From contig JAINUW010000512.1 of NCBI GenBank assembly GCA_020205615.1, positions 496,001 through 560,000 on the forward strand: DNA of 64,000 bases, written 5' to 3'. The DNA is from Panax quinquefolius. Its lineage: Eukaryota; Streptophyta; Magnoliopsida; Apiales; Araliaceae. Below, piece by piece: positions 35,211 to 46,152 of this stretch. Under the pieces are notes generated by a model. It saw only the letters and a program-made list of their open reading frames with translations, made no database searches and was not told the DNA's origin. A program made the position numbers and the translations under genes. The number at the start of each line of letters is the position of its first letter. The stretch's first letter is position 1.

Positions 35211-35577
35211 AATAAATGAATGGTGGCATGTGAAAAGTATATTGTATTTGTGGCTAAGGTTTTGAATAACCAATCAAAACAATTTCAATCAAGTCACAAC
35301 AGCATCCTTCGAATGTAAACCACGCTGCCTTTGCTATTACATCATCATCATGTCTGAAATGTGAAGGACGGTTTTCATAAGGCTAGGCTAGGCTAGTCTA
35401 GTCTTTTCCTGTATTATTTCCTCAAGTATGTATTTTAGTAATTACTACTCACTTGAGGAAAACCCGATTGTAATTTCTGTGAATTAACCAAGTCCCCTAT
35501 CAGAAACTCCTATCTAAACTATTCCTACCCCTGCCCCTAATCCTTTTTCTATATACAATAAGAATAATAATCAGTCC

Positions 35578-35614
35578 TAAAAAATAAAAATAAAAATAAA
35601 AATAAAAATAAACG
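35578..35614. repeat. (AAAAAT)n simple repeat
   Basis: It lies just 3' of the MAPKKK stop codon. On the coding strand it is T-rich and could sit in the 3' UTR. Confidence 0.8.
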
Positions 35615-35620
35615 AAATCT

Positions 35621-36721
35621 TCAATTTGAAGTTCCATATGACCTTACTGTGACCCAACTGTCCAAAACAGACCACTCGGGTCTCTCATGATCGGTGGTGA
35701 CCAGCTGATGTAACCTATCTGCCGGCGAAATTGAGAATGACCCAGAACATGAACTCCGCCCATATTCATTCAGGGACGAACAAGTACTAGTAATTACGGA
35801 AGATTGGTCAGACACCCAGTCAGGAAAATCAAAAGCGCTTCTTGGAGAAGTCGAAGGACGACATTCACCTCTGTTTTTCAACATTACAGACTCGGAATCA
35901 TCATCGTGATTCGCAACGAAAGGATGATTTAGAAGCATCTCAGCCGTCCATCTTTGCCTAGGGTCCTTCAAAAAACACTTTCCCACAAAATCTTTTCCTT
36001 CCGCGGATAGTTTGCTGGGAATCTCTGGAACTTCCTCCCCAACCCCAATTCTCATCAACAGCCCTCCAAAATCAATCTCTCCCCGGCATCTCCATGCCGG
36101 GGTTCCGGTCACCATCTCCGCCACCAAACACCCAAGTGCCCAAATGTCAGCCGGTGACTCCTGTTCCCCTCCGGCTACCATCTCCGGCGCCATATACATA
36201 GGCGTACCTCGTAATTCACACCCTGAATTCTCCTTTCCTGCTTTCTTTGCCAACCCAAAATCAGCAATCTTTACCGTATTATTTCCGCCAAGTTTAGAAG
36301 AATACAGAAGAACATTTTGAAGCTTAATATCACAATGAACGTAGCCGTTCTTGTGAATAGAATGAAGCCCTCTTAGAATTGACTTTGTGCATCGTTGGAC
36401 TTCAAATTCCGGCAATTGGCCATTGATGGAATTCTTGAGCTTGTCAGCTAAATCCCCACCCGAAGCATACTCCAACAATACATTATACAATTTCTCACCA
36501 TTTTCTAAAGTGAAACTGTCACCATAGCACTGGATAATTTGCGGGTAATCTCTGAGCTCATCCAAGATTAGCTTTTCATTCATGAGCGAAGCAGAGTGTG
36601 AAACACCACAAGACTTCACCGCCAATAATGAAGGATTTTGAAGCTTCTGGCTTCTGGGTACTGCTAAATTGACAGTGCCAAAGCTTCCATGCCCAATTCT
36701 TTCACCTCGAACCCACTCCAT
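35621..36721 (-). CDS. MAPKKK of the MAPKKK19/20/21 type (366 aa)
   Basis: A Ser/Thr kinase that would phosphorylate MAPK kinases in a stress or ABA signalling cascade. All catalytic features are present, numbered from the chosen Met: glycine loop GHGSFG (10-15), Lys36 in LLAVK, Glu49 of helix C, HCDIKLQN (129-136) with Asp131 and Asn136, DFG (154-156), and GTPMYMAPE (172-180). The kinase domain ends near residue 265 at RQRWTAEMLLNHPF. The tail carries TSPRSAFDFPDWVS and ends near WSVLDSWVTVR, features I recall from Arabidopsis MAPKKK20. Cys in place of Arg in the HRD motif is usual in this plant clade. I chose Met at 36719-36721 because family members start MEW and glycine-loop spacing fits. 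The frame is open upstream to a Met at 36799, but those 26 residues look like leader sequence. Intronless and undamaged, unlike its surroundings. The exact orthologue (19, 20 or 21) is inferred. Confidence 0.95.
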   Translation of the reverse strand: MEWVRGERIGHGSFGTVNLAVPRSQKLQNPSLLAVKSCGVSHSASLMNEKLILDELRDYPQIIQCYGDSFTLENGEKLYNVLLEYASGGDLADKLKNSINGQLPEFEVQRCTKSILRGLHSIHKNGYVHCDIKLQNVLLYSSKLGGNNTVKIADFGLAKKAGKENSGCELRGTPMYMAPEMVAGGEQESPADIWALGCLVAEMVTGTPAWRCRGEIDFGGLLMRIGVGEEVPEIPSKLSAEGKDFVGKCFLKDPRQRWTAEMLLNHPFVANHDDDSESVMLKNRGECRPSTSPRSAFDFPDWVSDQSSVITSTCSSLNEYGRSSCSGSFSISPADRLHQLVTTDHERPEWSVLDSWVTVRSYGTSN

Positions 36722-36824
36722 GGGTCTGAAATCAGCTCGAATTTTTGGTTTATGTGAAGTTTGAGTTTTCAGTAGTATGAGAGAGAGAAGAAGAATCAAA
36801 AGGCGTGACTAATTAACTCCAGGC

Positions 36825-36828
36825 TTCC

Positions 36829-36864
<36 letters not shown>
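36825..36864 (-). promoter_or_regulatory. TA/GA-rich stretch upstream of the MAPKKK
   Basis: A (TA)n run at 36829-36845 with an adjoining (GA)n run (CT on the coding strand) lies 105-140 bp upstream of the ATG. It could serve as a TATA region with a CT-rich initiator, common in plant promoters. It may equally be only a microsatellite. Confidence 0.4.
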
Positions 36865-37299
36865 GGAGAGGAGATTTAAAGTTTATTTATTCGCAGAGTT
36901 TCTATAATAATGCAATAATATTTGGTGTGTACAAATACAATAAAAGAGAGCACGTGATAGTTAAGGAAGGATATTTTTCAAGGAAATTCGTCTAAAATAG
37001 CGGGCACAAGTTTTGAAACGTGGTTGAAAATGGCGGATTATTAGTTGAGATTTTAATTAATACAAAGGCATCCACGATAATTGGATTTTTATTGCGGTAG
37101 TTGTATGGAGGGAATCCAATTCATTGTATCATCTAGAAAAAGTTAAAAAGCCAATTAATTGTATAGTGGGGTTAAGAAAGAGAAGAACTACTACTGGATT
37201 GATTTTGATGTAGTCCAATGCTTTGAATATGAAAAAAATAGAGATAAAATAGGCTATTAATGAGTTAGTAGAGCGATTTGATAAGACTACAATGAATTA

Positions 37300-37552
37300 G
37301 AGTATCTTCTCTTCGATCACTTTCAGATATTTAAATAGGTGACTCACATTAAAAAAAAATTATGTTCAATAATTTTTTTATTCTTCAATTTTAGTCATCA
37401 AATCTGCAACATCATTCTCTCTCTTTAAAATGGATAAGTTGACCTTCGCTCTTCAAAACATTTATTTTATTTTGAAAGAATCAAAATCATATGAAAAAAA
37501 GCCAAAACCATTAATTATTTTGCTTGATGAGTTTGATGTACAACTCATTTTA
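37300..37552 (-). repeat. Dispersed repeat, right copy flanking the MAPKKK
   Basis: It is the inverted partner of 33390-33590. It contains GTCATCAAATCTGCA and GATGTACAACTCAT. The two copies enclose about 3.7 kb that includes the kinase gene. Confidence 0.7.
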
Positions 37553-38953
37553 AAATTTAATATTATTCCTTTTTATTTATTTATTTACCATATTGGATAA
37601 AATATTATTTTGATTACCCTTTGAATAATCAATAATCAAGCTAATTATGACCCAATGAATACTCACGTGCATGATCCAATGACAACATGATAAGATACAC
37701 TTGTTTTTCATTAAAAAGAAAATTAAACAATACATGGAATGATAAAAGCAAGAGAAAACAATACAATAGAAAATAGCATACACATCATTAAACAAAAACA
37801 TAACACAACACATGCATCATCAAGTAAAGAGGAAAAAAAAACATTAAAAATTAATCCATTGCCTCTAAAATTGCACTATCGAATTTCTTGGAAAGAAAAT
37901 TAGTTTTAATTAAATATTAATTTTTAAATATAATTTATTTTCTAGAATGTTATCTTTTAAAAAAATGAATGTTATTAATTATTTCAAATGTTATCAATTA
38001 TTATTGTTTTAAGTCAAATCTCGCATTAATTAAATTGAAGAAACTAATAAGACACATAATATTAAAATACTCAGTAAATAATACTCCTAACTTTCCTCCA
38101 AAAAGATGTTTAGCAAAGGTCGTTAAGAGGTACTTAGGTGTTGTTTGTTTACATCGATTGCTCTTAATTAATGACCTCTCTTATTCGCCATTTAAGCATT
38201 TATGATCTTTTTGTTTATTTTTCATACTCTCCGAATGCCTCTTAATCGGTAAGGCATGAAAATGAAATCTTAATAATTAAGAGGTACCTCTTAATGAATT
38301 TTTTTGATAATTTTTTATATAAATATATTCAACAATATTATGCACTCATTTTTATTAAATTGAATATTTAAAATTATTAAATAAAATTTTACCCTTTAAA
38401 ATGGTAAAATAGTGTCATTAAGAGATAATTTATTTTTAAATTATTAAATAATTTTTTAGATTCAGAACTCATAACCATCCAAATGATCTGATTTATTAAG
38501 TTATCAAACAATTACTACTACTACTATGAGTACTACACTTGAAAAGTTTTATGGATAACCGAAAGGTTACCCCTTTCAATTCTATATATATATTCAAAGA
38601 ATAAATACTTGGGTAATCATACTCCCAATGTGAGATCTCATTTCACACAATTTTATTCAATCATTTAAAAATAATACTACTACTTGTTGAGTTGTTGTTC
38701 AATTTTATTCATGCGTAGCTACTAATCTATGTTTTCATCGGAAAATAATTTTTAACCTTAAATATAAATATCATTGTTATTAATATATATATATAAGTCG
38801 ACAATAATGAATGTACGTAGAACTCTTAACGATAAGATATGAAAATAATGTGGGCCATTTCTTAATTATTTTTATAAAATTAACGTTATATGTGGTAGAA
38901 CCCTTGTTATTATACTGGTACAACTGAGATATGATACCAGAATTATTATAAAT
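37553..38953. other. AT-rich intergenic DNA, possible MITE
   Basis: Around 38135-38515 there are GGTGTTGTTTGTTTAC on the left and AAGTTATCAAACAATTAC on the right, with CTCTTAAT/ATTAAGAG motifs between, suggestive of a hAT-type MITE. Elsewhere I see nothing. Open frames at 37577-37813 and 37969-38205 lack recognisable content. Confidence 0.35.
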
Positions 38954-38958
38954 ATATG
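38954..38958. other. Target site duplication of element E, left
   Basis: ATATG precedes the LTR terminus and is repeated at 48442-48446. Confidence 0.85.
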
Positions 38959-41300
38959 TGTGACGCTCCCAAAATTAGGTATACATTACCCATCTTGGGT
39001 AGTCGAGATCGTAGTCTGTAATTTAAATACAACTTACTTAATATAAGCGTAGGGTATAATACGACATAAAGCGTGAGTTTGAATACAAATAATGTCTACT
39101 AGATATTATACAAACTCAAAAGGAGTCTCATTACAATTATTATCACACTATTTCATAGAATAGTGAGGACTACTAATGCTTATCCTGCGGACCATTACTC
39201 AGTTCCCCGATAGTCAAAATTTATGTTCTCATTTCAGAAGAGAAACGGTGAAAAAGAAAAGGATGAGCTCAACTAATGGCAAAGAAGAAATATTATGACT
39301 AAGATAATCTGAGAATAAATTATCAATAGCCTTGACATTGTTAAACCGATAAAATATAATAAACATCAAGTTTAAGCTGCAGTGAATCAAGCAATCCATT
39401 AAAAAAGTCAAGTAGAAAATAAAATCTACTATCTTTTATGATTTAAAAGGTTTTCATCATTGTATATATTTGAGACTCGAACTTTAATAAATAATCTACA
39501 TCATCGAAATCCCCGCACTACTACGGCGAGGATATTCTTTAGTATCACGACCACAATTATTCCCTGCTTACGGGCGAGAATAGTTGTGTATTCATTAATG
39601 GTCATGATCATGCCAACAATCGTCCAGTGATGCACTACTACGGCCATTCGAGGACTTTTTACCACATCATTTGTAACATTACGATTCATGATTTACCGAA
39701 TAATCCTGGTCGTAATCATACCAAGTCCATCCATGCTCTACTGAGCCACGGATGACTTTAAAAAAAAACATGAGGATGATGACAATGATATAAGAATTGA
39801 TAAAACAAGTTCAAGAATTAAGTTATTCGAGGAACTAATAACATCCAAACTGTCAACGTGATCTTTGCTTTTAGAGAGTAAAATTCAAGAATGATCGGAA
39901 GAATATTTCCATGAAAAGATCTTTGGATGAAACGCAAATATCGAGGATATTCTACTAATTTCATGGAGTATAGAAGTCAAAGTTTTAACCAATTTGGGTA
40001 TAATAAAGAATGGAATAACAAAAGAAATCACCACCGATGCGATAGCATGACAGGAGTGAAAAAGTTATTCCAACAGAATAATAAATAACGGAACGGTCGG
40101 TGAAATTCACACCAACAAGATGTTCAACAGAATAATAAAGATGGAACGGATCGATTGTAAAACACACGCGATAGGATATTCAACGAGAATGATAAAAAGC
40201 GGAACCGGTCCGGTGTAAAACACACAAACAGGATGTTCCAACAGAATAATAAAGAGCGGAACCAGTCAGGTGTAAAACACACATGACATGAGGATGTTCC
40301 AATGAATAATAGAAGAATGGAATAAAGAAGAAGATCACCAAGTATAGGGGATTTTGGCGTATCTGAGTTATTCAATGAGAATAAATAAGAATGGAATAAC
40401 AAAAAAGTTTCTTCATGAATCTGAAAAAATAACAACACTACACTACTGACAACAAATAATATTCCCTACCTTAGAAGAAATGAATATTGGCAAAGTGAAG
40501 TAGCGAGAATACTTTTCTTCTTTATCTCTATAGTTTCTCTCTCAGAGTTTCAAAGTGAATTAAGAAGAAAATAATGAAGGAATGAGCTTATTTATAGGAA
40601 AATAGAATGCATAGTAATTAATCCATGAGCGGTCCGATTGATTTACTTTAATCTGACGGTCCATATTTAAAGCAAAATCTTTTAAATAAAATATAATATA
40701 TTCTATTTATATAAAAAATATTTTTACTATGCAAATTTATCTGGCTTACTTATGCATAATAAAATATAATATATTTTATTTATAGAATAACTTTAATAAA
40801 GTATTACATTTTATATAAAAGATGTTTACATTTTATTACGTTAATAATCTGAATAAAACAAAAGCGTCATTATCATTATAATAATTCATATTATTAATCG
40901 TGATAATGGAATCAAATGAGTGACTTCTCACATAAGCATCGATAATCAATCGGGTGTCTTCTTATGCGACCACACATATTCTTTGTACTTTTACTAAGAG
41001 TAGTTCAACAAGATATCAGCGGTAAAACTTCCGTAGTTATTTCAATAAAATATATTTTGTCGTTTTCTCGATTCGATAATAATTACATTGTGGGGTCCAC
41101 CAATGATTGAGTAGTTATGCGAATATTCCCCGCTAAACCAAATATTCCCCGACCAATCGAATATAATATAACCACTTGCATATTTTGCAAAATTTATAAA
41201 TATTACCCACAACTATAACATTATATCAAATTATTCCATAATATTCAAAAATAATATTTATAGAAAATTCATCTTTATTTATAAAAGTAGGGGTCTTACA
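38959..41300 (-). repeat. Element E 3' LTR
   Basis: Read on the minus strand it runs from TGTAAGACCCC at 41300 to the CGTCACA end at 38959. It carries a minisatellite of about 57 bp at 40065-40330. Confidence 0.9.
40065..40330 (-). repeat. 57-bp minisatellite in the E LTR
   Basis: Four to five units contain CAACAGAATAATAAAGA followed by CGGAACCGGT and GTAAAACACAC. The equivalent array in the other LTR is at 47240-47460. Confidence 0.85.
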
Positions 41301-42800
41301 ACCTCCCCTTCTTATGAAATTTAGCCCTCGAAATTAGAACGACTGGTATGTCGAAGAGGTAAGGATACATTGATTTCATTTCAGATTCTAAATCCCAAGT
41401 CATTTCCTCAACATCGTGGTTCCTCCACAAAACTTTGACTTGAGGTATAACCTTAGAACGTAGAATATGTTCCTTCTTATCCAAGATTTAAACAGGAACC
41501 TCTTCATACGTCAAATCTTCCGCTATTTCGTCCGATTCTAACTCAATAATGTGGTTCGGGTCTTTCACATATTTACGTAACATGGATATGTGAAAAACGT
41601 TATGAACACGAGGCATACTTGGCGGTAAAGCGAGTCTATAGGCCACAGTTCCTACTAGATCGAGGATTAAAAATGGAACGATGAATCGAGGATTGAGTTT
41701 TCCTCTCTTTCCAAATCTTGTAACTCCTTTCCATGGAGAAACTCTTACAACACATGATCTCCTATATCGAATTCCACGTCCTTTCGATGAAGATCATCAT
41801 AATAACTCTTTGTCGATTTTGTGAGGTTTTTTTATCGTTGTCGGATCGTTTGAATCTTTTAAAAGTAGTCATACGTACCAACTCGGTCCCCAACAACGTT
41901 GCTTCACCCACCTCATCCCAAAGATTTGGAGAAGCGACACTTTCTTCCATCTGGCGCTTCGAATGGAGCCATGCCAATACTTGCTTGATAAGCTGTTGTT
42001 GTAGGAAAACTCCACCGATGGTAAGAACTTGTCCCAACTTCCTTGAAATCAAGGACACGAGTCTTAATAGATCTTGAGAGTTTGAATAGTCCTCTCCATC
42101 GTCGTCCGTCTGATGCGAGGATGATATCTTAGAAGCTAAATCGTAAGTCTGTGCCCATAGCTTTTTGCAAACTAACCCAAAATCGTGAAGTGAATCTTGG
42201 GTCTCGATCGAAACTATGGATCTAGGCGATACCATGCGATCTTACAATCTCGTTTATGTCATACTGAGCAAGGCGTTCAAGTGTATAAGTTTCTCGTATC
42301 GGTAAGAAATGAGCGGACTTGGTCAATCTATCAACAATGACCCAAATCGCATCAATGCCTTGAGAAACCTTAGGAAGGCCGTAGAACGAAATCCATGGTA
42401 ATGTGCTCCCACTTCCATTACGGAATTTCAAGTGGTTGCGATGGACCTTTTGGTACTTGATGCTCCGCTTTAACTTCGTTGACAAGTTAGACACCTTGAG
42501 ATAAGCAGCGCTATCTCTCTCTTCGTATTGCTTCCACCCGAAATGTATGGCCGAATATCATGATACATTTTGGTACTCCGAGATGGATTACAAATGATGT
42601 GTTCATGCGCCTCCATCATGATATTATACTTTAAATCGTCGGTCGTTAGAAACACAAAGTGCGGAGTTGACTCAAGTATTCCTTCTTCATCGATTCTTGC
42701 TTTCGGTGATAGCACCTCTCTTGCACTTTCTTCCTCATACGCATCGGCTCCAGTGCGTAGCAAGCGACTTTAACTTTATCGATTAAAGTCGGTTCTACTC
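41301..42800 (-). pseudogene. Element E integrase and chromodomain
   Basis: Minus-strand pieces read in order: a CLTCQR end in 42470-42763, the core start with [18 protein letters not shown] in 42222-42494, a jumbled C-terminal half in 41762-42235 (WDEVGEATLLGTELVRMTT), and the chromodomain-like [20 protein letters not shown] in 41296-41484. Multiple frameshifts break the domain. The purine-rich tract before the LTR is at 41301-41312. Confidence 0.82.
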
Positions 42801-44260
42801 GTATATTCGCTTATCATCACATGCGTCCACAGAGTCTTTAACTCTATCTCCATCCTTTGCAAGTCACGCTGAAAATGGGCCTTTGCGTTGACAATAACGC
42901 ACTTTCGTACTTGCATATGATCTTTCTACTTTCGATCGTCGGCTACCACGTTTCGCTTTTCGAGGATGGTATTGGATGGTATGATCATAATCTTTCAATA
43001 GTTCAAGCCAACGTCGTTGTCGCGTGTTGAGTTCCTTTTGAGTGAAGAAATATTTGAGGCTTTTATGATCCGTAAAGATTTTCACTTTCTCCCCATACAA
43101 GTAATGCCTCCAAATTTTAAGTGCAAAGACAACATTTGCTGACTCCGGATCATGAGTAGGATAATTCCTCTCATATTCTTTGAGTTGTCATGAGGCATAG
43201 GCTATAACTTTTCCATGTTGCATGAGAACACATCCCAACCCTTTGCTAGAAGTATCATCTTTGTAGATGACAAATCCTCTACGAGGCCGGATGGTATTGT
43301 CGAGCAGTCTTGAAATAAGTCTCTCTTGAGTTCTTGAAAACTCTTCTCACATTCTTCGCTCCAACCGAACTTTGTATTTTTTCGAGTCAATTTGAGTCGA
43401 TGGAGTAGCGATTAGAGAAAATCCTTCCACGAATCTCCGATAATAACCACTAAAGCCAAGAAAGCTACGTGACTTGATCCTTTGATTTAGGTTGTTCCCG
43501 ACTTTGAATAGCTTTGATCTTTGTTGGGTCAACAGATATTCCATGACTTGATACCACGTGCCCAAGGAATGCTACTTCTTGCCGAACTCGCATTTCTTCA
43601 ACTTGGCATAAAGCTTATATTCATGAAGCTTTTGGAGTGTCTGCCTCAAGTGTTGCTCATGATCTTCACGGCTTTTGGAATAAATAAGGATGTCATCAAT
43701 AAAGACGACCACAAAGTGATCTAAATATTCTTTGAATACTCGGTTCATCATATCCATGAAGGCAGCAGGAGCATTAGTCAATCCAAAGGACATGACTAGA
43801 ATTCATAATGCCGTCATAGGAAGTTAAAGCCGTCTTTGGAATGTCAGCGGTTCTAATCTTCAATTGGTGATATCCGGAACGAAGATCAATCTTTGAAAAG
43901 AATTTGGCTCCTTGCAACTGGTCAAACAGGTCATCAATACGTGGCAATGGATACCTATTTTGATGGTGACATGATTGACTCCCGATAATCAATACAAAGT
44001 CGCATACTCCCATCTTTCTTCTTCACGAATAGAAGCAGGAGCACCCCAAGGAGAAGTACTAGGGACGAATAAAGCCGATGTCTAACAATTCCTGCGGTTG
44101 GGTCTTTAACTCGAAGTTGATAGAGCCATTCGATATGGGGCTTTGGAAATAGGTTTTGTATCTGGGGTTCAAGGTCGATACAAAATTCAATTTCACGCTC
44201 TGGGGTAGGCGAGGGGAAGTTCTTGGGAATCGTCGGGAAATTTATTAACAATAGAAATAT
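42801..44260 (-). pseudogene. Element E reverse transcriptase and RNase H
   Basis: Reverse transcriptase fingers are in 43774-44013 ([34 protein letters not shown]). The palm is in 43572-43793 with [18 protein letters not shown] and the catalytic FIDD in [14 protein letters not shown]. The connection FLGFSGYYRRFVEGF is in 43347-43565. RNase H is in 43202-43390 and 42864-43100 ([17 protein letters not shown]). The frame changes at each boundary. Confidence 0.85.
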
Positions 44261-45967
44261 CGCTCAAAAGCGGCGTATTTTTGTTTAAATCGTGACATGA
44301 GCTAAGAAAGCTTGACATCAGTTTTTCATTAAACAAATAGCTTTATAGCTTGAGATGACCAAGTGATTGATTTTAATGGTTTGGTCGTTTGAATTCGCAT
44401 AATAGGTTGATTAGGAATATGAAAGCTAACAACCTTACGAAAATAATCAATTTTTTGCATGATAAGTAGTTAACCAATCAATCCACTAGAATCACGTCAA
44501 ATGCAAGTATTTTTAATGAAATAAGATTGACAGGTAATGTGAGGGTACCGATTTGAACCAAACAAAACTTATAAGCGATGGATGTAATGAAGGTTTCTCC
44601 CAACGGAGTTTCCACGAGATAAGTCAAAGTCTAATTTCTCCGAGTCGAATTTAATCGATGGCGCAAGTAGGAGAAATAAAAGAATGGGTAGAACCCAGGT
44701 ATCAAATAAAGTATAGACTTCATTAGAGTTTATGATAAGCTTACCGTGATGACCTCATTCGGGTTCCTTGCTCTCTGGGAGGTCACAACAAACGCCTCTC
44801 CCTTGCACTTCTAGGTTTTGACTTTTACGGGATGACCTTTGGTGCCTCCATCCTAGTTGAATTTGTCTTGATGGAAATACAAAATCGAGCTAAGTGACCT
44901 TCTCTTCCATAATTATAACATGCTTTGAATGGCATGGCACGATTCGGACCGATGTGTCCCTCTTCTCGCATTTGAAGCATATGATAGGTGGTCTTTCTCC
45001 TTCCTTAACAACTGGTCTTTGGTCTTGACGTCTTTCCATCATTGTTGAATCTCCGTTTCTTGAAATGTCCATTCTTATTATTTTTTGTACGATTACCACC
45101 GGAAGTGGTTCAGAGTATCGGCCATTGATTCCCTCCACGCTTGTTGTCACCGCCCGATGACTACTACTCATTTGGTATTATAATTTTTAAATTACCGCTC
45201 TCTTTTAGTTTGCGTTGACTCGTTATCGCGCTCCACTAAGCGAGCCCTATTTACAACATCTGAATACAAACACGGTTTATGAGAAATAAGATGTTGGCGT
45301 ATCTCCGACTTCAAACCTCTTAAAACATTCGCGTCATTTCTCTTCATTATCCACCGAGTGGGGACATAAAAGTGATAACTCGCAAATTTTGCCTCGTGTT
45401 GCGACACGGTCGTATTGTTTTGTTCAACTTGATAAACTTCACCTCCTTCCCGTGTGGCGAATACTTTCGGGAAAGTATTTGTCGTTGAACGACTCTGGAA
45501 CTTCTCCCAAGATATCTTGATCACGGGTTTGAGTACGTTTCTACCGATTTCCACCAAGATGTCTGCCTCTCAAAAGCGCTTGACATAAAAAGCGTGAAAG
45601 GAACCTTTGCTCCTCGAGCATCCCAAGACATCAAATATCTTGGTAATCTGCTTTATCCATACTTCCGCCGAAGTGGTTTTGGCTCTCCCTTAAACTCCGG
45701 TGGTCCCAGCTCCTTGAATTGTTTAGCGGTGACCACCGAGAGTTTTCCGTGTTTCCACCTACGTTTTGGGCGAGAGTCGCTCTCTTTCTTTGTTGCATAA
45801 ATTCACATAAAGCCTACGAACATTTGATCATTCATCATTTGGTCGGTGTTATTGTTTTTGCATGAGGATTGTCGCCTTCTACGATGCACATTATCCACGA
45901 TTATTGATATGTGGTGAATCAGCGATCGCTGTGCTCCATTCTTATTCTCAACATTCTCGGATGTCAT
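44261..45967 (-). pseudogene. Element E gag and protease
   Basis: Gag starts at the Met at 45967 (MTSENVENKNGAQRS). The capsid domain is readable in 45192-45557 (AKFASYHFYVPTRW, LRGLKSEIRQHLISH). A zinc-knuckle-like CFKCEKRD is in 44890-45171, with later ligands lost to frameshifts. Protease DNA follows at about 44300-44750, where the active-site triad appears as Asp-Thr-Trp near 44692 because of a small indel at a CTG. Confidence 0.78.
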
Positions 45968-46138
45968 TTTGAGATCTTGCCACAAAACAAAAGATTAATT
46001 GACATGTAACAATTATCTTTATATTTCGATCGACCAATAAAATATAGACATAAACTTAGGTAGGTCATACTAGCGAAGGTATTCCTCGTCTCTCCCTCCT
46101 AGTACTATTCTCACATCTTAGCTGGGGATCATATCCTA

Positions 46139-46152
46139 AGCTCGATACTAAC
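46139..46152 (-). other. PBS of element E, degenerate
   Basis: Minus strand GTTAGTATCGAGCT stands where GTTGGTATCAGAGCT is expected, directly after the 5' LTR. The CAG in the site reads CG, an example of the CAG/CTG anomaly. Confidence 0.8.

Noticed and set aside
34900..35273. Overlapping open frames of 100-103 codons on both strands
   Set aside because: They are built on a TA microsatellite and CACTA-like subterminal repeats.
36719..36799. Longer MAPKKK start at 36799 giving 392 residues
   Set aside because: The extra 26 residues precede the family-typical MEW start and look like 5' leader sequence; Met at 36719-36721 gives the usual spacing to the glycine loop.
40065..40330. CRISPR-like regularly spaced repeats
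   Set aside because: This is a tandem minisatellite inside a plant LTR without unique spacers, and it recurs in the other LTR of the same element.
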